Source of the DNA: Linnemannia hyalina
Taxonomy: Eukaryota > Mortierellomycota > Mortierellomycetes > Mortierellales > Mortierellaceae
Assembly: GCA_019671135.1 (NCBI GenBank)
Contig: JAHRHY010000013.1
Location: 186,001 to 250,000 of the forward strand
DNA: 64,000 nucleotides
Direction of reading: 5' to 3'
Below are positions 13,301-24,334 of this stretch, in pieces. The position numbers and the translations under genes are program-made. Below the pieces are notes generated by a model that saw only the letters and a list, made by a program, of their open reading frames with translations, did not search any database and had not been told where the DNA came from. The stretch's first letter is position 1. Every line of letters starts with the position of its first letter.

Positions 13301-14250
13301 ATGAAAATGCTATTGCCCGACCACCCATAGTTAGGATGTGTGTACGTGAAAAACATAACTGAAAAGACAAACATCGCTTTTCAAGCGTTATCACTCCCTT
13401 GTTGCTCTTGACGAGACGAAGAGGATCACGCGATCCGCTTCTCGATCCCTCTTTCTTCATCGAGATACGGCCATTTACATCGGCCTCGTCCTGACTTTAA
13501 CCCTTTTTTTCTCGAGGTTCCACACAAATTTTTTGTTCACTGCCACTGAGGTGGTATTCAGAAAGACTTCCTCTATCCAACCAGCTTGTTCTTTTTGCTC
13601 TGTTGCACCTCCTTGTCATGGGCATGGAGTTTCGTTTTACATGAATTAGCCGTCATCATGCCTCTTCCGTTTTTTTTTTTCACTTTTTTGCCACCGGGGT
13701 GTCATTCAGCGACCTCTTTTCTATCAGACTGCACTCAGCACCTCTACCTAACGCCTGTTTCTGTTTTTGCCATTCCCGGTCATTAACATGAAAAGTGGAT
13801 GATGGAGAGGGCAAGGAGAGCTACACAGAAAAGATCAAAAAAGAATTTCTTACAATACTCTGTAAATTAAATGTTTACAAGGGTGTATGAATGAAAGTGT
13901 ACTTTGAGTAAAGATTCGATGAAAAGGGGTCTTTTACATTAGTGTAAGGCGCACTCAACGAGTGAATAAACACACATAGGTAAGCATTTCATAAAACGAA
14001 GGTCGTACAACCCAGTAAGGCTTGGAATGTTTACAATGGTGTATCAATTAGCCCCAAATCCATTTTTTACATACTTCTAGGAACATACAGAATCGCCTTT
14101 TCTTACCCCATTGTAAACAAAGCCCGATTCTGCTTCCTTTACAACTGAGTAAGGATTACAACAGAATAGAGGAGGTTTCTATTTGCCGACAATTGGTCTA
14201 GTTGGCGACTTTGTATATATATTTAGTTGTACCATAGTAATAATATCAAT
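13300..14250. other. Intergenic with TTTACA...GTAAG short inverted motifs
   Basis: No gene recognised. Between 13,850 and 14,170 the sequence carries repeated TTTACA / GTGTAAG / AGTAAGG words. A block at 13,860-13,905 reappears at 19,870-19,925, where the flanks form an 11-bp perfect inverted pair (ACCCTTGTAAA / TTTACAAGGGT). Confidence 0.45.
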
Positions 14251-14252
14251 CA

Positions 14253-14814
14253 TCACTGCTTCAACTCTCGTCCCCGTTTTATACTTCTCTGTCCCAGTCT
14301 TCGCCTGTTGCACTTGAGATGTTCAGGGTCGATCTCCTGAAGCTGTCGGAATTGGTGATAGAAGTAATCCACGGGGCGTGTGAGCTCGGCGCATCGCTCC
14401 TGAAACTCGCGGATCTGTGAATCATGCTTCTTGTTGAAGGTGAGGTTGTTGGAGACGACGTATGGGACCTTGGGTGCTTTATATTGGTCCATGTGAACGT
14501 TCTTGGGAAAGCCTCGAATGGCTTCCTTGAGCTCGGCGTCGCTCTTTGTTGGTTTGGTGAAAAACTCAATAGGCGTTTCTGATTTGATGCTGGGGCATCC
14601 AATGACATCCGTCTGAGGGGCGATAGTGTTGAAGTGAAGCTTGAGTTGTAATCACAGGGTCGGGGTTCTGGTGAAAGTGGTCTGCCATAAAGCGTTCCAT
14701 GCGGTCCAGCCTTTGGCCGAGAAAGAGGATCTTTGCATCCTTGGGGTCGAGTGGGGGCGAGGAAAAAGAGGAAGAGGACGATGAGGGGGACGATGAGCGA
14801 GAGGGTTGTTCCAT
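14253..14814 (-). pseudogene. Frameshifted gene, unrecognised (possible retroelement Gag-like)
   Basis: The ATG at 14814 opens a Ser-rich N-terminus then RLDRMERFMADHFHQNPDPV. Near 14,645 the frame shifts, and the sensible continuation lies in another frame as NTIAPQTDVIGCP, running through DYFYHQFRQLQEID to the stop at 14253. No intron explains the shift; either the gene is broken or there is a sequencing error. The helical, charged C-terminal half has a flavour of retrotransposon Gag, but no zinc knuckle or protease follows, so this remains a guess. Confidence 0.4.
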
Positions 14815-15105
14815 GGGGACCTGCTGAGAAGGGTGAACTCTGATTATGCGGGTAATGTCCCTGGCGAAACAAAAGAAGATAAGGAACAGATTTGGTGCCT
14901 GAGCAGACCTTATTTCTCTTTTCACTTTCGTTTAGTTTTCTGAATTTTCGCATGTACTATAATAAAAGAAGATAACACATACATGTATATGGTCCTGGCC
15001 CGACGGATAAAAGCTATTTGCAGATAAAATAAGAGTAGAAATAGGTAGGAATTTATTAGGCGATCAAAGGAAAGGGTGGGGTGTAATTGGGTGTAATTGG
15101 TCTGA

Positions 15106-15567
15106 TCAATTCTTTGAACCGTACAAAGCAATAGAAAAGAATAGAACCGCTGAGACAACTGACAGTGTTGTAAGTATGTTGACCTCTTTCGTAGTGCAGA
15201 GAGGATAGCTTCTGTACCAGTATGGGACATTGAACCTTGATGTGGCATCGCATTGCACGAGAGGACCTTTCAAAGTCAATGACCAGCGCTTGGCGCAGTG
15301 TCCAGCATTGACTGTGTTAAACTTTGATGGACAGCTGCCGTATTCAGTCATTTGTGATGACGCAAAGCCAGCATAAATGGCGAGCAATATCATTGTCAAA
15401 GGCAGTAGTAGTGCTACGCTGATATGAAGACATCTTTTAAGGCAGCTAAACCTTGCACGGCCATAAGCCACGGACTCCTCAGTTACCATGGGGAAGAAGG
15501 GTCTCTCTAAATCGGGCATTTTGGACTTGTTGGAGAATGGTGATATCGGGAAACCAGAGAAAAGCAT
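15106..15567 (-). CDS. Small two-helix membrane protein, 153 residues
   Basis: Reverse-strand single-exon frame from ATG 15567 to TGA 15106. A basic N-terminal segment leads into a hydrophobic helix (about residues 50-70, starting near LHISVALLLPLTMILLAIYA); then comes a ~60-residue loop with four cysteines (GSC, GHC, VQC, PLC) and a second hydrophobic helix (VNILTTLSVVSAVLFFSIAL) near the C-terminus. The loop cysteines suggest disulfides outside the cytosol. The family is not recognised. Its upstream sequence is part of a block duplicated at 19.54-19.85 kb. Confidence 0.6.
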   Translation of the reverse strand: MLFSGFPISPFSNKSKMPDLERPFFPMVTEESVAYGRARFSCLKRCLHISVALLLPLTMILLAIYAGFASSQMTEYGSCPSKFNTVNAGHCAKRWSLTLKGPLVQCDATSRFNVPYWYRSYPLCTTKEVNILTTLSVVSAVLFFSIALYGSKN

Positions 15568-15574
15568 GGTATTT

Positions 15575-15880
15575 AACCGAGACAAGAAAGACCTTTCACG
15601 GTATTTAAATGAATAAGTGGCTACTGGTGGCTCATTGTGACTGCTTTTGGTGTAACCTTAAGAGCCGAGCGTGATTTTGGTGGTGACGGGCAGCCTTACA
15701 CTTTTTACACTTTTTTTTGACAATTGGGGCACATGGACATAATATCTTTGCTGACCGACACAAAGAATGCAATCAGCATCAGATTCTCTTATTATTAATG
15801 TAATTTTTCTGACACCAACTTCCGGAGGGGGAGGGGGGGGGGGGGGGTAGTTATTAGTGACGGTGGAGGGGGGCAGCCTT
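15575..15880 (-). repeat. Duplicated block, copy 1
   Basis: From CCGAGACAAGAAAG through a GGGGGG tract this matches 19,540-19,850 at high identity in the same orientation. Copy 2 carries an extra ~45-bp internal repeat of TTGCACTTTTTGCAC. Read on the reverse strand it contains a Cys-x2-Cys-bearing frame (DCILCVGQQRYYVHVPQLSKK), so it may derive from the 3' end of a gene. Confidence 0.7.
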
Positions 15881-15885
15881 TTGTC

Positions 15886-16188
15886 TTAGTCCGCCTGACT
15901 GAGCATGCACAACCCTAAGGCTACCTCCTCAGCCTTGCGACGGAGACGGGTCTTGCGGGCCCAAAGGCGTTTGCTCCTGCGAGTGCGCTCTTTGCGGTCC
16001 TTGTCGTCCTTGATGCGGCCGTCAGGTATCGAGTCCCATTTGCACTTGCGGGGGTGCATCGTTGGCGACATGTTGTGAATGTTCTTGAGATGACGGCGCA
16101 AGTTAGAGTTCTGGTTCTTACTTGGCTTAAAGGGTTGACTGCAGACAGGGCAGAGCAACAGCTGCGTCGTTGTAGGAACTGGCGTCAT
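15886..16188 (-). CDS. Small C2H2 zinc-finger protein
   Basis: A reverse-strand frame ending at 15886. The first in-frame ATG is 16188 (100 residues), but the frame stays open upstream to about 16,275 without an ATG, so a 5' exon may be missing. One zinc finger is clear: LLLCPVCSQPF, a spacer, then NLRRHLKNIH, giving C-x2-C and H-x4-H. A strongly basic tail follows (KDRKERTRRSKRLWARKTRLRRK), suited to DNA binding or nuclear import. A single finger plus basic region suggests a DNA-binding protein or a transposase fragment. Confidence 0.5.
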   Translation of the reverse strand: MTPVPTTTQLLLCPVCSQPFKPSKNQNSNLRRHLKNIHNMSPTMHPRKCKWDSIPDGRIKDDKDRKERTRRSKRLWARKTRLRRKAEEVALGLCMLSQAD

Positions 16189-16286
16189 CGATGCCGACAC
16201 AACACGAGACTGTTCAGTGGGGCCTGCGAGTGGGACATTGGATGGGATGTTATGGAGGGTAGATGGAGTGAGCAAGAGTGATGGAG

Positions 16287-16330
16287 AGAGTGAGAGAGAG
16301 ACAGAGAGAGAGAGAGAGACAGAGAGGGTG
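16287..16330. repeat. GA/CT microsatellite
   Basis: A run of GA dinucleotides, interrupted by CAGA, on the forward strand, upstream of the zinc-finger frame. Confidence 0.8.
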
Positions 16331-16389
16331 GAGAATTGGTGGCATTGGTGTCAACTAGAGTAAATAGAGTGTAAGAGTGGTGTTAACAA

Positions 16390-16560
16390 AAGTGTCAAAT
16401 AGATTAAATAAGATCTTGATCGCTGCTGCCGCTGCTGTTGGCAACAGAGATATGCAACAGGGGAGAGCTCTGACCAAGAAAGAGCCACTGCATGATGAGG
16501 ACAGCTGCGGTGACCAGGATACAGATCCGTCGTGTATACCACCGAACAATGTACGTTGTC
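16390..16560 (-). pseudogene. Relic of a Stealth gene 5' end
   Basis: The reverse-strand frame reads VRWYTRRICILVTAAVLIMQ then WLFLGQSS and stops. This matches the first 30 residues of the intact Stealth protein upstream (FRWRHSRRIYILVTAAVFIT, WLFFSLS), and the nucleotide match covers GGTGACCAGGATACAGATCC. The copy lacks the rest of the gene and its initiator ATG is changed, so I call it a relic left by duplication. Confidence 0.65.
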
Positions 16561-16903
16561 GATGCTTGTATGGGTCCTATTAGGGTGAGTGAGTGAGTGA
16601 ATGAGCGATGAAAAGGGAGAAAAAATAAGGGTGCGTGGAATATAAAAACAAAAATGTGATCCTTTCTGCCTCTCTCTCTCTTTTCCTACCTCTATGTGAT
16701 AGCTACATAGCCAACGAAGTAAACAAGCTCAAAAGCATTGACCATGGATACTGTAAGGCCTTGCTACACAAAAAAACAATGCGCATTCACATTCACATCC
16801 ACATTCCCATTGACATATCAAGCAGGGTTTTGAATAACTATGGCATCACACAATCGTTTTCTTTGATAGATACAAAAAATAATAACATGAAAAAGGACGA
16901 CTG

Positions 16904-19258
16904 CTATGTCTTCTCCCACGGAGAGGGCTCGCCATACCACTCGTTCAAAAACCCAGCCAACAACCCTCTCATCTCTGAACCATCCTCGTCTTCCTCCTTG
17001 ACGTCGTCATTGAGGCACACGACCTGTGGCGGCTTGTCCATTCGCATCGCCTCCTCAATCAACTCGAAATGCTCCTTGGTGTTGTGCAGAGTGTCCATCA
17101 TCCTAAAGATAGAGTCCGATTCGCCAATGACATAGTTATACCTGTAGAGATCCTGCAGAACTCGTTGTCGTGCCTTAGGGTGAATTGACTCGTGTGGCAA
17201 GATGGCAGGGATGCCGCGCTTGTGCTGACTATAGACTTTTTTCGTGCGTGTGCTGTTATTATGTCTTAACATGTCGCCCCAACCATCACCCTCTGCATCC
17301 TCAACCCTCTCATAGTAGTAGTACACCCCGCGATCGCTTTGCAGGGCAATTTGGAGGAGACAGTCGCCGCAATGGTACTCCTTGAACGCCAATCGCTTGA
17401 AGATAATTTCGGCATCATCATGGGAAAGGGTTCCTTGCGGCTGCATGAACTTGGGGCCAAGACAAAAGTTGAGGTCGAAACGGCAGGTCCTGTCGGCGGG
17501 TGGGATTGTCGCTTCAGAAAAGCGCGGTTGTTTCCTGACTCTGTCGCCGTCCATCTCAAAGTTCATTGTGCTGGATGTGTTTGCCTGTAGGATCAAGAAA
17601 GGAAACCCCTCCATTCCAGAGTAGGTGTATTGGACAGCAGGCGTTTGCTCCAGTTCCCAGTATCCCGTTCTGTCAAGCACCTCCTCGTAGCCGTCCAGGA
17701 AACGATCAACCTTGCCAGTGGATCTCTTTAGTCGCCGTTGGTTGACTCTATCGCCGTTCCTGGTCCAGTCCTCGATCAACGCCACCAACGCCCATCGCTC
17801 TTCCCACTCGAAGTCTCCGTTTCCGTTGTAGTCGACTCGGTACCGCCAAAAGGATCGCAACTGAGTCTCTCGGAGTCGTTCGATTGTGTAGTGAGCTAGG
17901 AACATCGTCTGCAGGGTATGACCACCGTAATCGCTTCGGAATTGAGCCTTCTCCGACTGAAGAAACGCCGCTGGCCAGAGCGCCTCTGCTTCTTCAAGGA
18001 TCGATCGACTGGCGATATGAACGTAGTGTTCTATGTGTGGGCGATACCGGTAGCCAAACCGCTTGGAGAGTTGGTGGTTCGTAAACTCGAGATTGTCGAT
18101 ATATCCTCGTTCCAGCGGAGCCTTTTCTTTTTCATAAATGGGGGTAGGGCGGACTGTGTACTTGGGCGCGACCTGAAAGACCATTCCGTACTGTGGCGTC
18201 CAGTAGTCTCCCTGAACCATGGGCATGCTAAAGTAGATATCATCGTTCATGTAGATGAACTAAAAGCAATGTAGCAAAGTATCTACCTGTCAGTGTTTCC
18301 TTCATAACCTTTCATACGGCGGATATATGCGTTCAAATGCAAGAGGAGGGTAACCTACTACTTCACTGAGGCCCGGAAAATGATGTAGTTGACTCTCGAT
18401 GGCCGCGCTGTTGTAAATGGGGAACTTGTCCTTGTGCTGAAAGAATGCCGAATGATGCACAACGTCGATTTTTTCTCGTGTCGCCGCAGATCGATCCAGC
18501 CACGACGGTACCTGTCCTGTTTCCATGCCTTCTCCAACTCTTTTTGGCGTAAATGGCCGTACTATCTCCTCCAGTGCGTGCTCGTCAACAGTCAGCCCAG
18601 GACCTTCGCCGTTGTCTCGTCGTACCTGGAATGACGTCCAAAGACTCTCCTCGATCACATCCGCGGTGAAGATGTGGACTTTCCGAACCATGTCCCTGCC
18701 GAACTTGTAGGTCGATCGAACGGAATGCAAGAGTTCGTTGTTGTCCCGGAATCGACTCGCCATGAACTTCTCGGCCTTGCTGTCGTTGCCGCTGATGAGG
18801 CGCAGATTGGGGTTATGTTGCACGTAGAAATGTTTGCTGTACTGCCACTCTGGATCAGATCCGTTAACCCAGGTGTAGGCGACATCGAGGATAGCTGGTC
18901 GAGGTGGTCGCAAGTTGCTTGCGTTCATCTCGAGATTGGTGGCGTGGGCGGTGGTGGGGTCTGGCCAGAGTGCTGAAGGATGGAGTGTTTTGCTGATTAT
19001 CCAGTCAGGGAACCAGGCGGGCATATCTCGAGGTCGCCGAGGGTCATCACTGAAGTAGTCGGGATCCTCCTCGCCGTCGTCCGGTTCTCTGCCTTGAGTG
19101 TCTGTCGAAAACGCTACGAATCCAGGCTCAAGATTCAAGCCGGTCGTCTCATGGTCCATAGAGTACGAGAGACTGAAGAAGAGCCATAGTGTTATGAAGA
19201 CGGCAGCGGTGACTAGGATATAGATCCGTCGAGAGTGGCGCCATCGGAAGACAGACAT
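16904..19258 (-). CDS. Stealth-family phosphotransferase, type II membrane, 750 residues
   Basis: Two exons, 19258-18362 and 18259-16904, joined by a 102-bp phase-0 intron (donor GTAGTA, acceptor TTTTAG) inside the conserved join GLSE/FIYMNDD. Residues 10-32 form a signal-anchor helix. Stealth region CR1 is at about 123-141 (DVAYTWVNGSDPEW), CR2 from about 168 (RFRDNNELLHSVRS) to the MNDD motif near 303, CR3 follows (RPHIEHYVH), and CR4 closes the protein (VCLNDDV...EWYGEPSPWE). An EF-hand loop, DYNGNGDFEWEE, lies between CR3 and CR4, as in animal GNPTAB. Family members transfer hexose-1-phosphate to glycans; in a fungus this would act in the Golgi lumen on secreted glycoproteins. The substrate is unknown. 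Confidence 0.9.
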
Positions 19259-19539
19259 TGGTACTCTTTGTCGTTGTTGTCGTTGGAATAGGAGTTGATG
19301 AGTGCGTGACGATGAAATGTGAAAAGAAAAAAGGAAAGGGAAGGAATAGCACTGTTAAAAATAGGGACTAACCACTTACTCCTATTTTTCGCTCGCACCC
19401 ATTGGACAGCAACACGGTAAAATTTAAGGGCAGTTACACCTGTTGGTCTATCCTGCCGTGTTAAAAACAAGGGATGAGTGAGTGAGAAGGGCTTGGCCAA
19501 AAAATGCATTGCTCCATAGGTGGGCTAGCAAAAGCGAAA

Positions 19540-19925
19540 CCGAGACAAGAAAGATCTTTCAGGATATTTAAATGAATAAGTGGCTACTTGGTGGCTCATT
19601 GTGGCATCACCTTAAGAGCCGAGCGTGATTTTGGTGGTTTTTTTTGGTGATAGCCAGCCTGCACTTTTTGCACGTTTTTGGGTGACGGTAGCCTTGCACT
19701 TTTTGCACTCTTTTTTTGACAATTGGGGCACATGGACATAGTATCTTTGCTGACCAACACAAAGAATACAATCAGCATCAGATTCTCTTATTATTAATGT
19801 AATTTTTCTGACACCAACTTCCGGGGGAGGGGGCAGCCTTGACGGTGGGGAGAATATTCAACGCGGAAATGCTTACAACCCTTGTAAATTAAATGTTTAC
19901 AAGGGTGTTATGAATGAAAGTGTAT
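19540..19925. repeat. Duplicated block, copy 2, with TTTACAAGGG inverted repeat
   Basis: 19,540-19,850 is the second copy of the block at 15,575-15,880. At 19,870-19,925 a second short repeat (also at 13,860-13,905) carries an 11-bp perfect inverted pair around TTAAATG. Confidence 0.65.
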
Positions 19926-19926
19926 G

Positions 19927-20787
19927 TACGTGAGGGAAAAGAGAAGCGTCTGAAGGACACAAAGATAAAGTCACGCCTTTCGACAAAGACTTGAAGGATT
20001 ATAGGTCACTTCTGTGTCCAGCACCATGCAGATGCTACCAACTTTAGGTTACATGGCTCTACTGCGCAACTTTTTACATGACTCCATTACGGTCGTTATT
20101 AAGTGTGTACAGTCAGGGTACCAGGGTACTCCTGATGATTCTACATGATCCCACTACGATTATTGTCCAGATTCAGGAGCCAGACTACGCAGGAAGGCTG
20201 ACCTTTCTCAAAACGGGGTCAGGGTACAAGGGTTGGTGGATACGGGGATTTCATTGTTTTGTTGCCACCATGCATGATGGAAAACAATGACGCAAACAAG
20301 GATGGGAAACAATGGTGGGAAACAATAGTGATGGTGGGAAACAATGTTGGCAAAACAATTTTTTTATAGAATGGGCAGACCATTCTCCCCTCCCTCTTCG
20401 CTTCTCTTCACTTATCTTCACTTCTCTTCATTTTTCTTTACTTCTCTTAACTTCTCTCATCACTACTTTCAGCAGACACGTACACACACACGTACTTACT
20501 CTCTCTCTCTCGCAATCAACACACGCACATGCACACCCTCTTTTCTTCAGAAGGCAGCAAGCACCAAACACCAAACACCAAACAGCATGCAGCAAGCAAA
20601 AATCAGCAATGAACAAACAACCCTCCCTCCCCCTACCGTAACTGCGACCCAAAGCCTTGTCACAATGGCGGCCAAATACATTCGTTTACTTGCACACGGC
20701 TCCGGGGGTCGACAGCTCCTATTACGAACTTCGAACCGCATCGTCACTTAAACATGCAAGCGTCGCCGAGAACAAGGCACATTTTAC
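19927..20787 (+). promoter_or_regulatory. 5' region of the short family P gene
   Basis: 19,927-20,150 is homologous to the inverted flank at 52,870-53,120, and 20,041-20,360 to the upstream region of the right-arm P gene (47,300-47,740). It contains degenerate GGGAAACAAT repeats at 20,295-20,365, equivalent to the 14-bp promoter minisatellite of the arm genes, and a pyrimidine-rich stretch leading to the ATG at 20788. Confidence 0.6.
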
Positions 20788-22034
20788 ATGCAGCACAACA
20801 ACAATAACAGCAAAGTCGGGACTATTCAGGCCCATCTCAAGGTAAGTTCTCTTCTTTTGCTTTTATTTCTTACCAACTCGGCGAAAAATGTTACTTTCCC
20901 TGCCTGCTTCGTTTGCGCTTACAGATAGCGCATGCACACGAACCAGGTGCTCACCAAGCACCAAGGATGACTATCTAACATGGCTCTATTTATTTTTCAA
21001 TCCTCCTTCCTCTCCCTCCTCTCCTTCCTCTCCCTCCTCTCCCTTCTCTCCTTCCTCCTTCTCTCCCTCTTTCCTCTTCCATCCATCAATGATGTTCACT
21101 CGGAAATAGCTCGCTCTGGTTGGCGCAGCTGCTGTAATGGTCCATTGGACCAACAGCACAGTCCCTTACGATCTTGATCATAATACCCACGATCATGAGC
21201 ATGACCATCGAACCACCTTCACAAAATCACCGAAACAGCAGCCGAAACAGCAACAGCAGAGTCGGCAACAGCAGCAGTTGGCACAGCAGCACCAACAGAA
21301 TACCCACGCCATGGTAAGGAACATTGGGCAATGGCGAAATATCGGCTTCCAAGCCTTCGTTTCCTCCTTTTTGCTTACACAATGATACTTTGTCATGTCT
21401 TGTTTTAAAATATCGGAATGCAGTCTTTTGACCATAGTCACTTCTTTTCTCTTGAATCCTATCATATAGATGAACGCACCACAGCCCGTCGACACCTCCT
21501 ACAATCCTCAAGGTACGGACATCTAGCATGCTTTTTTACCTTACTGCGTGCCATAATTTTTGTATGCATACCTCGAGATGTTCAAGCGCCCGTTAACCAT
21601 TTTATATTTTTTCCTGTTCTTTATATCATCACTATAGACCTGTTAAACAAGATAAAGTCAGACACGGCACGGCATGAACAAGAGCGGGAGAAGAGATACC
21701 GCAAGGCGGTGGAGGTATGTACATGCATCCCTTTTGATTGTTTGTCGCGTCATCTTGGACATGTTCCTTCGGCGTCTTTTGTACTATGTGCAAGCATATT
21801 CTAATGCATCGTTATCATTTCATTACGACTATATAGCCGCTCTGCCAGGAGCTCAGCAAGCTCCATAAGGCGAGCATGGCCTCCTTGATGGAGTTGTATG
21901 GTCCTGGCAACCGGATTTTGGTCCTGCGACGCAGCATGGAGGAAATTACACGCCAGCTGGAAATTATTATGTCATGCAAACCTATGCCTGCGAGAAGACA
22001 AACGTCCCTTTTGACGCGAGGCGATCGTTGTTGA
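20788..22034 (+). CDS. Family P protein, short diverged copy, 191 residues
   Basis: Five exons: 20788-20841, 21110-21313, 21470-21512, 21638-21714 and 21837-22034, every junction GT...AG, total 576 nt. Exon structure and phases (0, 0, 1, 0) match the two long P genes in the inverted arms. Residues 16-32 are hydrophobic (LALVGAAAVMVHW) followed by the family signature TVPYDLD, then a His/Gln-rich insert not found in the arm copies. Exons 4-5 encode a charged helical segment ([31 protein letters not shown]). The protein stops just after this, so the whole Ala/Pro plus KKPS repeat domain of its relatives is missing. Function unknown; it may be the ancestral short form or a truncated one. Confidence 0.6.
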
Positions 22035-24070
22035 CCGCAGCCTTCGCAGCCTTGCTGTACTCATTCAATCTGCCATCCTTTAATTCTCAACCTCACTATC
22101 CACACTAACACGGGCAGTATCTGCTGCTGTTTTATAGACCGAACGGAGGATTGGATTGGCAGCTGCGACATGTTGCCAAGAGCGAAAAAAAAGTCCAGGG
22201 AAAGGAGATGGGGTGTGCCCATTATATAAAAAAATGTCAGTAGATATGAAAATAAGCGTACTGACATGTGTAAAAATAACCGTAGTTGGATCACGTAGAA
22301 ACATCCAAAGCACCCTGGTACCTTGACTGTACACACATAATAACAACCGAAATGGAATCATGTAAAACGTTGTGCATTGGAGTCATGTAAGCTAGAGTTG
22401 GTAGCCCTATTCTTTTCTTTTTCGTGCTGCTTCTCTTTCTTCTTTTTATTTGTTTGGTGCCTCTGGTATTTACTGTTTTGTTAGCCTTCCTTCGCCGTGT
22501 TTCTTTGTTGGAGTGTTGGACTGCACGTCTGTATTGTTAGTTCTGTGTCTTGCTTCCTTCGTTCGCCCTCTCCCTCCTTACACACATTCGTTCCCCCGCT
22601 CTTCGGGTTCTTTCTCTTCTGAGTAATCGTTTGTGGGGTACGAATTTCTTTTTGCTTTTTTCCTCGTCCCTCTAGTGCTGTGCGTGTTATTGTGCCTTTC
22701 TAACAAAATGAGGCAAAAAAATTAAAACTAATCCAACAAAGTTCAGTGGAGAGCGGAGTGTACACAGGCGCGGAGCAAAATTTTAGTTGTGAACAGCAAC
22801 TTAATCAGGGTTTAGTTGTCCGAATTAATTATTTTGGTTGCACGGCGCAATAGTTTTTTTTCCCTTCTCGTTCCGTCCTCATGTTTTCTGTGTGGTGCGC
22901 GTTCGCGCTGTTTTTTCTTTCTTCCTTCGATCCCTCCTCGTGTCTCTGGGATGCGTGTTTGTTTTTGCTCATTCCCTTGTCTACTCTCCTTCCACACTCC
23001 CACAGTCCCCCGCTTTCTTCGCCTTTGCCCGCTCGCCATAATTAAATCACATCACATGAGATAAAAAAAAGGAAGACCTACAAACTTAGTGGCACAAACT
23101 TGTTGTTAACCAGAAAATCTTCATGAGTCAATATAGTGATAAGAGAGTGTCGAGAAGGGTCCAAGAGGAGTCAAAACCACTTCTCCCCCTCATACCTAAG
23201 TAAGTATCCGCATGCCCGACTTGGCATGGGCGGCCCTTTGGCTACGTCAAGGGTTAGGTGCGCCGGCATGGCGGTCAGCTTGGGAGGCGTCCGGCCCTCT
23301 CAGCACTGGCATACGGTGTTGGAGGAGGACGTACGGAGGGGTGCTAATCATAACCTTTTATTAGGATGAGATCGCGGGATATAATGGGCCATCTAAAGGG
23401 TCGCGGGAACCAAAGGGGTCTTGGGATCTTGGGTTCGAGGGACAGTCATGTGTCCACTCATAATGATGGCACATACTAAGTAGGGCGCGGGCTCTCTTGT
23501 GCCTGTGATGACAATCTTTACAACGCACTCTGTTTCATTGCGAGCTTGGTTTTTTGTAACGATGCCGAACTAAGGGGGGCAAACGAGGGCAAAAATGTGC
23601 CTATGATAATGACACCTGAACTGAGTATGAGGCCCATATGCGAATGATGACACATATACTGAATCTAAGGCTCCTCGTTCACTGTGGCTTCTTTTTTCTA
23701 TGGCACACTTGAGTGCTATTTTTACTTTTTTTTTGTATTCTGCTTTTTCGTCTTCATTACGTTCTTGTTGATCTTTTATTCATGTGCTTTTCCTCTTTTT
23801 TTTGTACTTGTTCTTGCAATTGTTCTTGCAATTGTACTTGGCTTACTCTTGGTCTTCTTTTTTCGTCTTCTTTTGTGGCTAACATTTTTGTTACTATGGC
23901 AAAGAGAGGCATTGGAGATCGCAGCGGTCACCAATGACTCAGTTTGCTCTAGCGCATGTCCGTAGCTCTCCTTTTTTTGTTTTTGTTTTTGTTTTGTGTA
24001 TTACGAACCATTGCGTCCCTCGCGCATCCGCGCCAGTGCTATCTCTTTTCGTCTGCACATGAGACCATTT
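22035..24070. other. Intergenic; partial copy of family P upstream sequence
   Basis: 22,290-22,680 matches 29,090-29,480 (upstream region of the left-arm P gene) in the same orientation with scattered changes; a TATATAAAAA-like word at 22,223 sits at the equivalent of the P promoter, so this looks like a promoter copy without its gene. 22,690-24,070 is AT-rich with no gene I can support. Confidence 0.5.
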
Positions 24071-24334
24071 AACAAGATGGCTTGCTTTTTAATTGTTTTT
24101 TATTTGATGTTGTAGCAAGTGTGGTTGTGGTGGTACGTACATGGAAAGTAAAAGCTATGCAAGATGAATAATTGGTTGTTGGAAAGAAATTGCAATAATG
24201 TATGAAAAAAAACAGAAGGGAATGAAAAAGGCGAAACAAAAGTAGAAGAAAGCGTATGCTAGAAAAGAAGAGATGATGACTTTTTTTGTGTTTTTGCCGG
24301 AGTGTTTTTTTTTTTTTTTGTGTTTTTGTTGTTT

